Assembly: GCA_964654535.1 (NCBI GenBank)
Contig: CAZZIZ010000196.1
Coordinates: forward strand, 1 to 6,378
DNA from: CAZZIZ01 sp964654535
Lineage (GTDB): Bacteria > Bacteroidota > Bacteroidia > Chitinophagales > UBA2359
Reading direction: 5' to 3'
DNA: 6,378 bases
The position numbers and the translations under genes were made by a program. The notes beneath the pieces are model-generated. The model did no database searches. It was not told where the DNA came from and worked only from the letters and a program-made list of their open reading frames with translations. Below are positions 1 to 5,354 of this stretch, piece by piece; positions within the stretch are counted from its first letter, which is position 1; the number at the start of each line of letters is the position of its first letter.

Positions 1-462
1 ATTATCCAAGCGATGATCGAGAAAGCTGGCGAGTAGGGTTTTGCCTTTAAAGGTGGCGGTTCGGTTCAAGTATTGAAACATCGATTGCGCGCCGTAAATA
101 TCTAAGTCGTAGCTGTATGGATGGCTTGTGTTTAGAAACTCTTTTCCGTCGGGAAAAGGCATTGCTTTGTTTTCCAGAAAGTCTATTTCCTTTTCGTTGA
201 TATCGACTTTGGCGCCGCTGAGATTTCTTTTTGCCGTGAGCTGACCGTGTACCTTAAGTAGTATAAGGAATACCACGACCAGTACAATTGCAATGGGAAG
301 ACAATAGCTTATGCCATTCTTAAGATAGAAATACATCGCCACGAAAAATCCTAGGGCTACTAGTAATCGGAGAGTACTTAATATGTTGAAGCGCTTGCTC
401 AGTTCAGCATAAGTTGACTTATGCTCTTTGAGTAGGCTTTTATATTGGGCTATGTGGTTCAA
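1..462 (-). CDS. MutS-related membrane protein, N-terminal part (truncated by window edge)
   Basis: The reverse strand is open from the window edge up to an in-frame TGA at 505-507. No ATG or GTG occurs before residue 43 of the reading given here, and an ATG there would cut away the first hydrophobic segment. I therefore take the TTG at 462-460 as the start, giving 154 visible residues. Two membrane segments are visible, about residues 31-47 and 51-69, after a basic, helical N-terminus. Then comes a soluble part with HPYSYDLDIYGAQSMFQYLNRT (114-135) and KGKTLLASFLDH (139-150). That pattern resembles the core region of the MutS-like proteins with N-terminal membrane helices found across Bacteroidota, usually near 600 residues with a C-terminal MutS ATPase domain. 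The ATPase lies outside the window, so the family call rests on the N-terminal part and on recollection. These proteins are annotated as mismatch repair MutS, but they lack the mismatch-recognition domain and their role is unclear. The gene is divergent from the trp operon, and nothing suggests a link to tryptophan. Confidence 0.72.
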   Translation of the reverse strand, partial: MNHIAQYKSLLKEHKSTYAELSKRFNILSTLRLLVALGFFVAMYFYLKNGISYCLPIAIVLVVVFLILLKVHGQLTAKRNLSGAKVDINEKEIDFLENKAMPFPDGKEFLNTSHPYSYDLDIYGAQSMFQYLNRTATFKGKTLLASFLDHRLDN

Positions 463-479
463 GCGTGACGATTGAGCTG

Positions 480-508
480 CGAAGATATGTTTTTGCTTAA
501 GGTTTCAA
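480..508 (-). promoter_or_regulatory. Possible promoter of the MutS-like gene
   Basis: Read on the - strand, TTG at 508-506 is followed after 18 nt by TATCTTCG at 487-480, which matches the Bacteroidota -7 consensus TAnnTTTG at five of its six fixed positions. Transcription would start around 473-477, only some 12-15 nt before the proposed TTG start at 462, which agrees with that start choice. The match is imperfect and such short motifs arise by chance, so this is a weak call. Confidence 0.3.
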
Positions 509-520
509 GGAGAATATTGC

Positions 521-661
521 GTGAGGGATAGGAGGTATGCGACCAAAGGGAGCAGTCTCTTTTGTGCTGCCCGTATCTGCTTACCGCCTTAGCGGTAGAA
601 GCAGATGCGTTGGCAGCGCAAGAAAGAGACCGGAGCGAACGCGGAGTACCGGATAGCCCGA
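521..661. repeat. REP-like structured repeat element with long imperfect hairpin
   Basis: The element opens with GCGTGAGGGATAGGAGG (519-535) and closes with GGATAGCCCGACC (651-663). Paired motifs of this style (GAGGGAT... and ...ATAGCCCG) are, from memory, scattered between genes in many Bacteroidota genomes; that cannot be tested within one window. Between them lies a 76-nt imperfect hairpin. GTCTCTT (555-561) pairs with 624-630, 562-571 pairs with 612-621 through one G-T pair, 572-581 pairs loosely with 600-609, and TACCGC (582-587) pairs with GCGGTA (592-597) around the loop CTTA. An outer GGTA/TACC pair (534-537 with 647-650) would close the element. It could be a mobile REP/MITE-like repeat or a transcribed structured RNA. 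Copies elsewhere in the genome would decide. Confidence 0.55.
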
Positions 662-716
662 CCTCAAACCCATCCATATAGTTCGTGGAACACGAACTAT
701 ATGGATGGGTTTGAGG
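662..716. repeat. Perfect 26-bp inverted repeat with 3-nt loop
   Basis: Arms 662-687 and 691-716 are exact reverse complements over all 26 bases, beginning CCTCAAACCCATCC and separated only by GAA (688-690). No T-run follows on either strand, so it is not a standard intrinsic terminator, although a hairpin this strong could still block transcription or form a cruciform. It abuts the end of the preceding REP-like element and overlaps its last two C residues. Perfect arms of this length suggest a recent origin, through template switching or insertion, or active maintenance. I do not recognise the sequence as a known insertion-sequence end. Confidence 0.9.
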
Positions 717-768
717 GCACGCCCAGATAGATAACATTCATTTGACACACGATAAATTCATAGCGAAA

Positions 769-804
769 ACCCACCCCCAACCCCTCCCTTGAAAGGGAGG
801 GGAG
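769..804. repeat. C-rich/G-rich hairpin repeat, Bacteroidota interspersed type
   Basis: A run of ACCCACCCCCAACC is followed by CCCCTCCCTT (781-790), GA, and the exact complement AAGGGAGGGG (793-802), giving a 10-bp stem. Near-identical stretches with the core CCCTTGAAAGGG are, from memory, very common between genes in Bacteroidota genomes. The nature of this family is unclear to me. Here it lies about 35 nt upstream of the -33 motif of the trp promoter and has no T-run, so a terminator role is not evident. Confidence 0.6.
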
Positions 805-839
805 TAATTATCTTATCGTTGTTTAGAAAAGTTGAATGA

Positions 840-871
840 TTTGCAATTGATGTATTTGCTCCTTATATTTG
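840..871 (+). promoter_or_regulatory. Probable trp operon promoter, Bacteroidota type
   Basis: TATATTTG at 864-871 is an exact match to the Bacteroidota -7 consensus TAnnTTTG. TTTG at 840-843 lies 20 nt upstream, the expected place for the -33 element used by the primary sigma factor of that phylum. Transcription should begin within a few bases of 874-878, essentially at the start codon of the Trp leader peptide (877). A weaker variant, TGTATTTG, overlaps at 851-858 with no well-spaced -33 motif. Confidence 0.68.
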
Positions 872-876
872 AAGTA

Positions 877-933
877 ATGTTTAACAATACAAATACGATT
901 TGGTGGATGGACTTACTGCAAAGTGAAGTCTAA
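877..933 (+). CDS. trpL: trp operon leader peptide with tandem Trp codons
   Basis: The short frame encodes MFNNTNTIWWMDLLQSEV and ends at TAA 931-933. Residues 9 and 10 are consecutive tryptophans (TGG TGG, 901-906), the hallmark of a peptide whose translation senses charged tRNA-Trp. Scarce tryptophan would stall the ribosome there, covering the 5' arm of the hairpin at 908-932 and releasing its 3' arm to form the antiterminator. The peptide itself needs no other function. ATG 877 is preferred because the promoter's predicted start site falls next to it, leaving little or no untranslated leader. An in-frame ATG at 850 would add nine residues but lies inside the promoter. The layout fits the published Bacteroid-trp RNA motif as I remember it. 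Confidence 0.85.
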   Translation: MFNNTNTIWWMDLLQSEV

Positions 934-993
934 ACGAACGCGTATTTCTATATAATATTGACGGCTTGTTGACTTCAGCAAGCCGTTTTTTTT
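908..993 (+). promoter_or_regulatory. trp attenuator: alternative hairpins controlled by leader translation
   Basis: Three structures can be drawn by hand. A pause hairpin pairs 908-917 with 922-932, with a bulged G at 925 and a GCAA tetraloop. The terminator pairs 961-970 with 977-986. The antiterminator pairs TGAAGTC (924-930) with GACTTCA (971-977) and continues with 933-937 against 966-970, 939 with 964, and 941-943 against 961-963. It therefore occupies the whole 5' arm of the terminator and uses the released 3' arm of the pause hairpin. A ribosome stalled at the Trp codons (901-906) blocks 908-917 and favours the antiterminator. A ribosome reaching the stop codon at 931 covers the antiterminator's 5' side and favours termination. 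This is the classic ribosome-mediated scheme. Pairing was judged by eye, without energy calculation. Confidence 0.8.
961..993 (+). terminator. Intrinsic terminator of the trp attenuator
   Basis: ACGGCTTG (961-968) pairs exactly with CAAGCCGT (979-986). T969-G978 and T970-A977 can extend the stem inward, leaving the loop GACTTC. Eight consecutive Ts (986-993) follow at once. It ends 17 nt before trpE, so termination here would prevent expression of the whole operon. Confidence 0.88.
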
Positions 994-1010
994 GTGCTTA
1001 GAATAGATAA

Positions 1011-2396
1011 ATGAAAATTAAAACCCACAGCCTCGAACTATTAGCAGATCTGCACACGCCGGTGGCTGTCTTTATGAAAGCGCGTGAACTTTTTAGTCAG
1101 GTGCTTTTGCTGGAAAGCTCGGATTACTCGAGTAAGGAAAACAGTCATTCCTTTGTTTGTTTCGAACCTATCGCTGGTTTTGATGTGAGGGGCGATTCTT
1201 TTTCAACTTATCATTTAGATAAACGAAGTGAAGTTGCTGTAAATGCGAACATTAATGAGCTTGTAGCGGCTGAAATAGCGGAAATTGAGATTGTAGAGAG
1301 TGATGTTGCGCTTCCTTCAAATGGCTTTTTCGGTTTTACTTGCTTCGATGCGGTTGAGCATTTTGATACGGTAAAACTGGAGAAGTCAGATCCCTTGGGC
1401 ATTCCTACATTGCGTTATGACTTTTATCGCTTTGTGGTTTCCATAGATCATTTCTATGGGACACTACGTATTATTGAAAACTGCCCTGTAGATGAAGCGT
1501 CAAGGTTGGATGAAGTGCAGCGTCTTTTATCTCGACAGGATAACTCTCAGTTTGGTTTTTCGCTGGTCGGTGCTGTTCGCTCTACGCTTACGGACGATGC
1601 TTTTAAAAGTAACGTTACTGCGGGTAAAGCACATTGTCATCGTGGCGATGTGTTTCAGGTGGTTGTTTCAAAACGCTTTGAACAGACTTTTTCGGGCGAT
1701 GACTTTAATGTTTATCGTACGCTGCGCTCGGTTAATCCGAGCCCTTACTTGTACTATTTCGACTATGCCGATTTTCGTTTGTTTGGCTCATCACCAGAAG
1801 CACAACTGATCGTTGCAGATGGTGAGGCGGAGATACATCCTATTGCTGGAACAGTGCGACGAACGGGTGACAACGAAAAAGACTTGGCGCTAGCTGAGTC
1901 TCTGAAAGCTGACCCTAAGGAAAACGCAGAGCACGTTATGCTGGTGGATTTGGCTCGAAATGATTTGAGTCGAAACTGCTCTGGCGTCGAGGTGGATACT
2001 TATAAAGAAATACAACGCTTTAGCCACGTAATGCATTTGGTTTCGAAGGTGAAGGGCAAAGTGGCGAATGGCAGCAGTGACTTTCAGGTTTTTGCGGATA
2101 CTTTTCCGGCAGGAACTTTAAGCGGCGCGCCTAAGTATCGTGCCTTGCAAATTATAGACGCCTTGGAACCGCATCGTCGCAGTTTTTACGGCGGAGCGAT
2201 AGGGCTGATTTCCCTTTCGGGTGGACTGAACCAAGCGATAATTATCAGAAGTTTTTTGAGTAAGGGCAACACTTTGTACTGGCAAGCTGGCGCGGGAATC
2301 GTTATTGACTCGGATGAGGAAAAGGAATTGGAAGAGGTAAACAATAAACTAGGTGCTTTGCGCAAGGCATTGCTTAAAGCAGAGAAGCTGACATGA
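1011..2396 (+). CDS. trpE: Anthranilate synthase component I
   Basis: TrpE converts chorismate to anthranilate, using ammonia delivered by the TrpG glutaminase, in the first committed step of tryptophan synthesis in the cytoplasm. The 461 residues are normal length for Bacteroidota. The N-terminal domain carries the LLES motif (33-36), part of the tryptophan feedback site, which is completed by NPSPY (242-246). The chorismate-binding domain shows PIAGT (277-281), ENAEHVMLVDLARND (304-318) with the metal-binding acidic region, VMHLVS (340-345) with the catalytic His at 342, GTLSGAPK (368-375) and QAGAGIV (425-431). Retention of LLES and NPSPY implies feedback inhibition by tryptophan on top of attenuation. 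The start follows an A-rich stretch (1001-1010) without a Shine-Dalgarno sequence, as is usual in this phylum. No glutaminase domain is fused to it. Its stop overlaps the trpG start as ATGA. Confidence 0.97.
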   Translation: MKIKTHSLELLADLHTPVAVFMKARELFSQVLLLESSDYSSKENSHSFVCFEPIAGFDVRGDSFSTYHLDKRSEVAVNANINELVAAEIAEIEIVESDVALPSNGFFGFTCFDAVEHFDTVKLEKSDPLGIPTLRYDFYRFVVSIDHFYGTLRIIENCPVDEASRLDEVQRLLSRQDNSQFGFSLVGAVRSTLTDDAFKSNVTAGKAHCHRGDVFQVVVSKRFEQTFSGDDFNVYRTLRSVNPSPYLYYFDYADFRLFGSSPEAQLIVADGEAEIHPIAGTVRRTGDNEKDLALAESLKADPKENAEHVMLVDLARNDLSRNCSGVEVDTYKEIQRFSHVMHLVSKVKGKVANGSSDFQVFADTFPAGTLSGAPKYRALQIIDALEPHRRSFYGGAIGLISLSGGLNQAIIIRSFLSKGNTLYWQAGAGIVIDSDEEKELEEVNNKLGALRKALLKAEKLT

Positions 2397-2965
2397 AGAA
2401 GGTATTGATATTAGATAACTACGATTCGTTCACCTACAACCTTGTTCAAATAGTCGAAGAGGTTTTGGGTCAGAAGATTGATGTGTTTCGCAACGACGCG
2501 ATAGAACTGTCTGCGGTAGATGCCTACGAATGGATTATTCTGTCTCCCGGGCCAGGCTTACCTGATGAAGCGGGAATACTTAAAGCACTGATTGAACAAT
2601 ATGGCGCGACTAAAAAAATTCTCGGTGTTTGTCTGGGTATGCAAGCCATAGGCGAGGTATACGGCTCAAGCCTTAGGAATCTTGACCGAGTGTTTCACGG
2701 TGTGCAGACGGAGGTGAGTCAAACTGATAAAGTCTCTCCAATATTCTCTGGTTTAGAAAAGTCTTTTGCTGTGGGGCGTTATCACTCGTGGGTTATTTCC
2801 AAAGACTCCTTAGTAGACGATTTGCTGACCACCTCTGTTGATGCTTCTGGCGAAATTATGTCTGTTGATCACGCAGCGCATAAGGTTTATGGCGTACAGT
2901 TTCATCCAGAGTCAATATTGACTCCCACAGGAAAAACTATGATTGAGAACTTTTTAAGTCTATAA
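2393..2965 (+). CDS. trpG: Anthranilate synthase component II (glutamine amidotransferase)
   Basis: This is the class I glutamine amidotransferase subunit that hydrolyses glutamine and channels ammonia to TrpE. Its 190 residues are typical of a stand-alone TrpG. Visible motifs are NYDSFTYNLV (9-18), SPGPG (51-55) forming the oxyanion/glutamine-binding loop, GVCLGMQ (78-84) with the nucleophile Cys80, and QFHPES (169-174) with His171 and Glu173 completing the triad. Such subunits sometimes also serve para-aminobenzoate synthase (as PabA), but the position between trpE and trpD argues for tryptophan synthesis as the main role; dual use cannot be excluded. The gene starts inside the end of trpE (4-nt overlap) and ends directly against trpD. 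Confidence 0.96.
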   Translation: MKKVLILDNYDSFTYNLVQIVEEVLGQKIDVFRNDAIELSAVDAYEWIILSPGPGLPDEAGILKALIEQYGATKKILGVCLGMQAIGEVYGSSLRNLDRVFHGVQTEVSQTDKVSPIFSGLEKSFAVGRYHSWVISKDSLVDDLLTTSVDASGEIMSVDHAAHKVYGVQFHPESILTPTGKTMIENFLSL

Positions 2966-3958
2966 ATGAAGGCAATACTATCACATCTTTATGAGCACAA
3001 CCGCTTGAGTTTCGACGAGGCGAAGGAAGTGCTGACGGATATATCGAAAGAAAAGTACAAGCCTTATGAAGTGGCGTCTTTTATGACTGTCTTTCAAATG
3101 CGCAGCATTAGTGTGGATGAATTAGCTGGATTCAGAGAAGCATTAATCGAGTTGGCACAGCCGGTGGACATAGATGGCGATGATTGCATAGACTTATGTG
3201 GTACGGGTGGAGATGGTAAAAACACTTTTAATATTTCTACTGCTACTGCTTGTGTGTTGGCTGCTTTGGGAAAGAAGGTAACTAAGCACGGTAACTATGG
3301 CGTTTCTTCTGTCTGTGGTTCTTCCAACGTTTTGGATAACCTTGGTTACAGATTTTCAAATGATTCGAAAAAATTGCAATCGCATTTGGACGAATGTAAC
3401 TTGTGTTTCTTGCACGCGCCTTTGTTTCACCCAGCTATGAAATTTGTTGCGCCGATACGAAGAGAAATGGGGGTGAAGACCTTTTTCAATATGTTGGGGC
3501 CACTGGTTAATCCGATAAAACCGAAACAACACGCGGTTGGTGTTTTCAGCTTGAAGCTGCAAAGGCTGTACAGTCATTTATTGCAGAAGACAGATCGAAA
3601 CTACTCGGTGGTCTACGACTTAAGTGGTTACGATGAAGTTTCATTGACTGGTACGACTAAGTTGATAGACCGTAGCGGCGAGCATTTGATAAGTCCAAGT
3701 GCATTTGGACTTGTGCAACAATCGCAAGATTCGATTTTTGGTGGAGATACAATTGAAGAAGCGGCAGGGATTTTTAGAAAGGTGTTGGATGGTACTTGTC
3801 CTGAAGCGCACTTGAAAGTTGTTAGTGCCAACGCGGCCGTAGCCTTGCGATTATATAATCCCGAAGATTCTTTGCAGGATTCTTATGAGCTAGCGAAAGA
3901 AACGATCTTGTCAGGAGCAGTGGGCAAAAACTTTGATAAACTTGTTGCATTGAGCTAA
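2966..3958 (+). CDS. trpD: Anthranilate phosphoribosyltransferase
   Basis: TrpD transfers phosphoribose from PRPP to anthranilate, giving N-(5'-phosphoribosyl)anthranilate. The 330 residues match the family length. The small helical N-terminal domain (about 1-65) precedes the PRPP-binding segment DLCGTGGDGKNTFNIST (76-92). Next comes KHGNYGVSSVCGSSNVL (107-123), then RREMGVKTFFNMLGPLVNP (165-183) with the anthranilate-contacting Arg region, and the metal-binding Asp-Glu pair in GYDEVSLTG (221-229). All expected functional segments are intact. The ATG follows the trpG stop with no gap (TAA then ATG), and the stop shares one base with the trpC start (TAATG), suggesting coupled translation. The protein contains no tryptophan. 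It is not fused to TrpG, unlike the enterobacterial version. Confidence 0.97.
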   Translation: MKAILSHLYEHNRLSFDEAKEVLTDISKEKYKPYEVASFMTVFQMRSISVDELAGFREALIELAQPVDIDGDDCIDLCGTGGDGKNTFNISTATACVLAALGKKVTKHGNYGVSSVCGSSNVLDNLGYRFSNDSKKLQSHLDECNLCFLHAPLFHPAMKFVAPIRREMGVKTFFNMLGPLVNPIKPKQHAVGVFSLKLQRLYSHLLQKTDRNYSVVYDLSGYDEVSLTGTTKLIDRSGEHLISPSAFGLVQQSQDSIFGGDTIEEAAGIFRKVLDGTCPEAHLKVVSANAAVALRLYNPEDSLQDSYELAKETILSGAVGKNFDKLVALS

Positions 3959-4740
3959 TGGGAATTCTAGATAAAATAGTAAACCATAAGAAGGAAGCAC
4001 TTATGAAGCTAAAGCAAGCTGCTCCAGAATCGTCTTTATTGAAAAGTGAACACTTTGAACGCGCAACTGTTTCTATGTGCGAGAGTTTGAAGAATCGTAA
4101 GCCGGGCATCATTGCTGAATTCAAACGCAAGTCACCATCGAAGCAGGAGATCAACCTCGATGCTGATCCCGAGGGGATAGCTAAAGCTTATGAAGCGAAT
4201 GGTGCAGCAGCCATATCCGTTTTGACGGATGAGCACTTTTTCGGTGCTCATAGCAATGACTTTTCACAAGTGCGAAACACAAGTACATTGCCAGTGTTGA
4301 GAAAGGACTTTATGATTGATCCTTATCAGATAATCGAAGCGAAGTCTATGGGCGCGGATGTGATATTGCTTATCGCGGAAGTTTTAAGTAAATCGCGCTT
4401 GAAGGTTTTGGCTTCGCTGGCTAAGGAATTGAAACTCGAAGTGCTAATGGAAGTACATTCTACCGACAACTTAAAGAAGATTTGCGATGAAGTAGATATT
4501 GTAGGGGTAAACAATAGAGATTTAAGCACTTTTAAAACTGACGCCCAGCATTCGGTGCAATTGTTTGAATCTTTGCCTAGTGACAGAATGAAGATTAGCG
4601 AGAGCGGTATTAGCGATGCGACCACGGTAAAAAGGTTATCCGATTTGGGTTACAACGGGTTTTTAATTGGGGAACACTTTATGCGAGCGAGTGACCCAGG
4701 AGCTAGTATCAGGGAGTTTATAAAAAGCACTGCCCAATGA
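3958..4740 (+). CDS. trpC: Indole-3-glycerol phosphate synthase
   Basis: TrpC closes the indole ring, converting carboxyphenylamino-deoxyribulose phosphate (CdRP) to indole-3-glycerol phosphate with loss of CO2 and water. The 260 residues form a complete single TIM barrel. Visible active-site elements are IAEFKRKSPSK (52-62) with the Glu54/Lys56 pair, LRKDF (114-118) with the general-acid Lys116, MEVH (164-167) with Glu165, VNNRDL (184-189) and SESGIS (214-219). GFLIGEHFM (234-242) marks the phosphate-binding end of the barrel. There is no C-terminal TrpF domain; that activity is the next separate gene. The start overlaps the trpD stop by one base and the stop overlaps trpF by four (ATGA). 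The protein contains no tryptophan. Confidence 0.97.
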   Translation: MGILDKIVNHKKEALMKLKQAAPESSLLKSEHFERATVSMCESLKNRKPGIIAEFKRKSPSKQEINLDADPEGIAKAYEANGAAAISVLTDEHFFGAHSNDFSQVRNTSTLPVLRKDFMIDPYQIIEAKSMGADVILLIAEVLSKSRLKVLASLAKELKLEVLMEVHSTDNLKKICDEVDIVGVNNRDLSTFKTDAQHSVQLFESLPSDRMKISESGISDATTVKRLSDLGYNGFLIGEHFMRASDPGASIREFIKSTAQ

Positions 4741-5354
4741 TTGTAAAAGTATGCGGTATGCGAGAGCCAGCCAATTTGATAGAATTGGGAATGCTGGAAG
4801 TAGATATGATTGGCTTCAATTTTTATCCTGAATCGAAGCGATACATAAGTGAGTCTTTGGACGTAAGTGCAGTTGGGCAGCATCGTGTAGGCGTTTTTGT
4901 TAATGAGACTTTGGAAAAGCTTGCTGAAATAGTTGAGGCTTACGACCTGAGCTTTGTGCAATTGCACGGGGACGAAGACCTTGCTTACTGCAAGGCAGCA
5001 AATGAGCTGGTACACGTTATAAAAGTCTTTCGCGTTTCGGAAGATTTCGATTTTTCTGTCACGAAAGCTTTTGAAGAGTACGCTGTGATGTTTTTGTTCG
5101 ATACCTATACCGAAGATTTTGGCGGCTCTGGTCGAAAGTTCAACTGGAAAAAGCTAGATGAGTATACAGGTGATACTGCATTTTTATTGAGTGGTGGCAT
5201 TGGGCCGAAGGATGCCAAGCGCTTGTGGAAGATTGAACACAAAGAGTTTTTGGGCATTGATATCAATAGTGCTTTCGAAATAAGTCCGGGAGTAAAGGAC
5301 ATAGAGCTCATTGCCCCTTTCCTTGACAAAATACGTAAACTAGAAAGCGAATGA
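4737..5354 (+). CDS. trpF: Phosphoribosylanthranilate isomerase
   Basis: TrpF performs the Amadori rearrangement of phosphoribosylanthranilate to CdRP, the substrate of TrpC. The 205 residues form a typical stand-alone TIM barrel. Evidence is KVCGM (4-8) with the catalytic base Cys6, GFNFYPESKRY (26-36), VGVFVN (51-56), QLHGDE (75-80), FDT (121-123) with the general-acid Asp122, and GGSGRKFNW (129-137). The phosphate-binding segments LSGGI (151-155) and DINSAFEISPGVKD (175-188) follow. Despite acting before TrpC in the pathway, the gene lies after trpC, a usual order. Both ends overlap neighbours by ATGA, and no independent ribosome-binding site is evident, so translation is probably coupled. 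Confidence 0.96.
   Translation: MIVKVCGMREPANLIELGMLEVDMIGFNFYPESKRYISESLDVSAVGQHRVGVFVNETLEKLAEIVEAYDLSFVQLHGDEDLAYCKAANELVHVIKVFRVSEDFDFSVTKAFEEYAVMFLFDTYTEDFGGSGRKFNWKKLDEYTGDTAFLLSGGIGPKDAKRLWKIEHKEFLGIDINSAFEISPGVKDIELIAPFLDKIRKLESE

Larger units (their letters stand above)
463..876. other. Divergent intergenic region without a supported gene
   Basis: The roughly 410 bases between the MutS-like gene and the trp leader contain no reading frame with protein-like character. What they do contain is three consecutive inverted-repeat structures (entries at 521-661, 662-716 and 769-804) and the putative promoters facing outward on each side. Positions 717-768 show nothing recognisable. The stretch looks like an accumulation site for small interspersed repeats between two divergent transcription units. 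Confidence 0.75.

Noticed and set aside
662..716. Palindrome as an intrinsic terminator
   Set aside because: No T-run follows either arm, and no gene ends toward it from either side in this window; both flanking genes point away.
459..737. 92-codon open frame on the - strand in the intergenic region
   Set aside because: It runs through the perfect palindrome and the REP-like hairpin, has low-complexity Ser/Arg-rich content with no recognisable domain, and overlaps the start region of the MutS-like gene in another frame. It looks like a chance frame.
521..804. CRISPR array
   Set aside because: The three inverted-repeat units differ from each other; there are no regularly spaced identical direct repeats.
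814..821. Second possible -7 element TATCGTTG with TTG at 789-791
   Set aside because: It has one mismatch to the consensus and a long 22-nt spacer, and its -33 motif lies inside the repeat hairpin. The exact match at 864-871 with 20-nt spacing is better.
850..876. In-frame ATG at 850 extending the leader peptide by nine residues
   Set aside because: It overlaps the best promoter match (TATATTTG at 864-871), so a transcript from that promoter would not contain it. Kept as an alternative only.
877..1010. T-box or tryptophan-binding protein (TRAP-type) leader
   Set aside because: The leader is too short for a T-box and lacks spaced GAG/TAG triplets, while the Trp-Trp leader peptide and alternative hairpins explain the region fully.
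3822..5015. Several antisense open frames of about 100 codons within trpC and trpF
   Set aside because: They lie opposite well-supported conserved genes, have no recognisable domains and are typical reverse-strand shadows.
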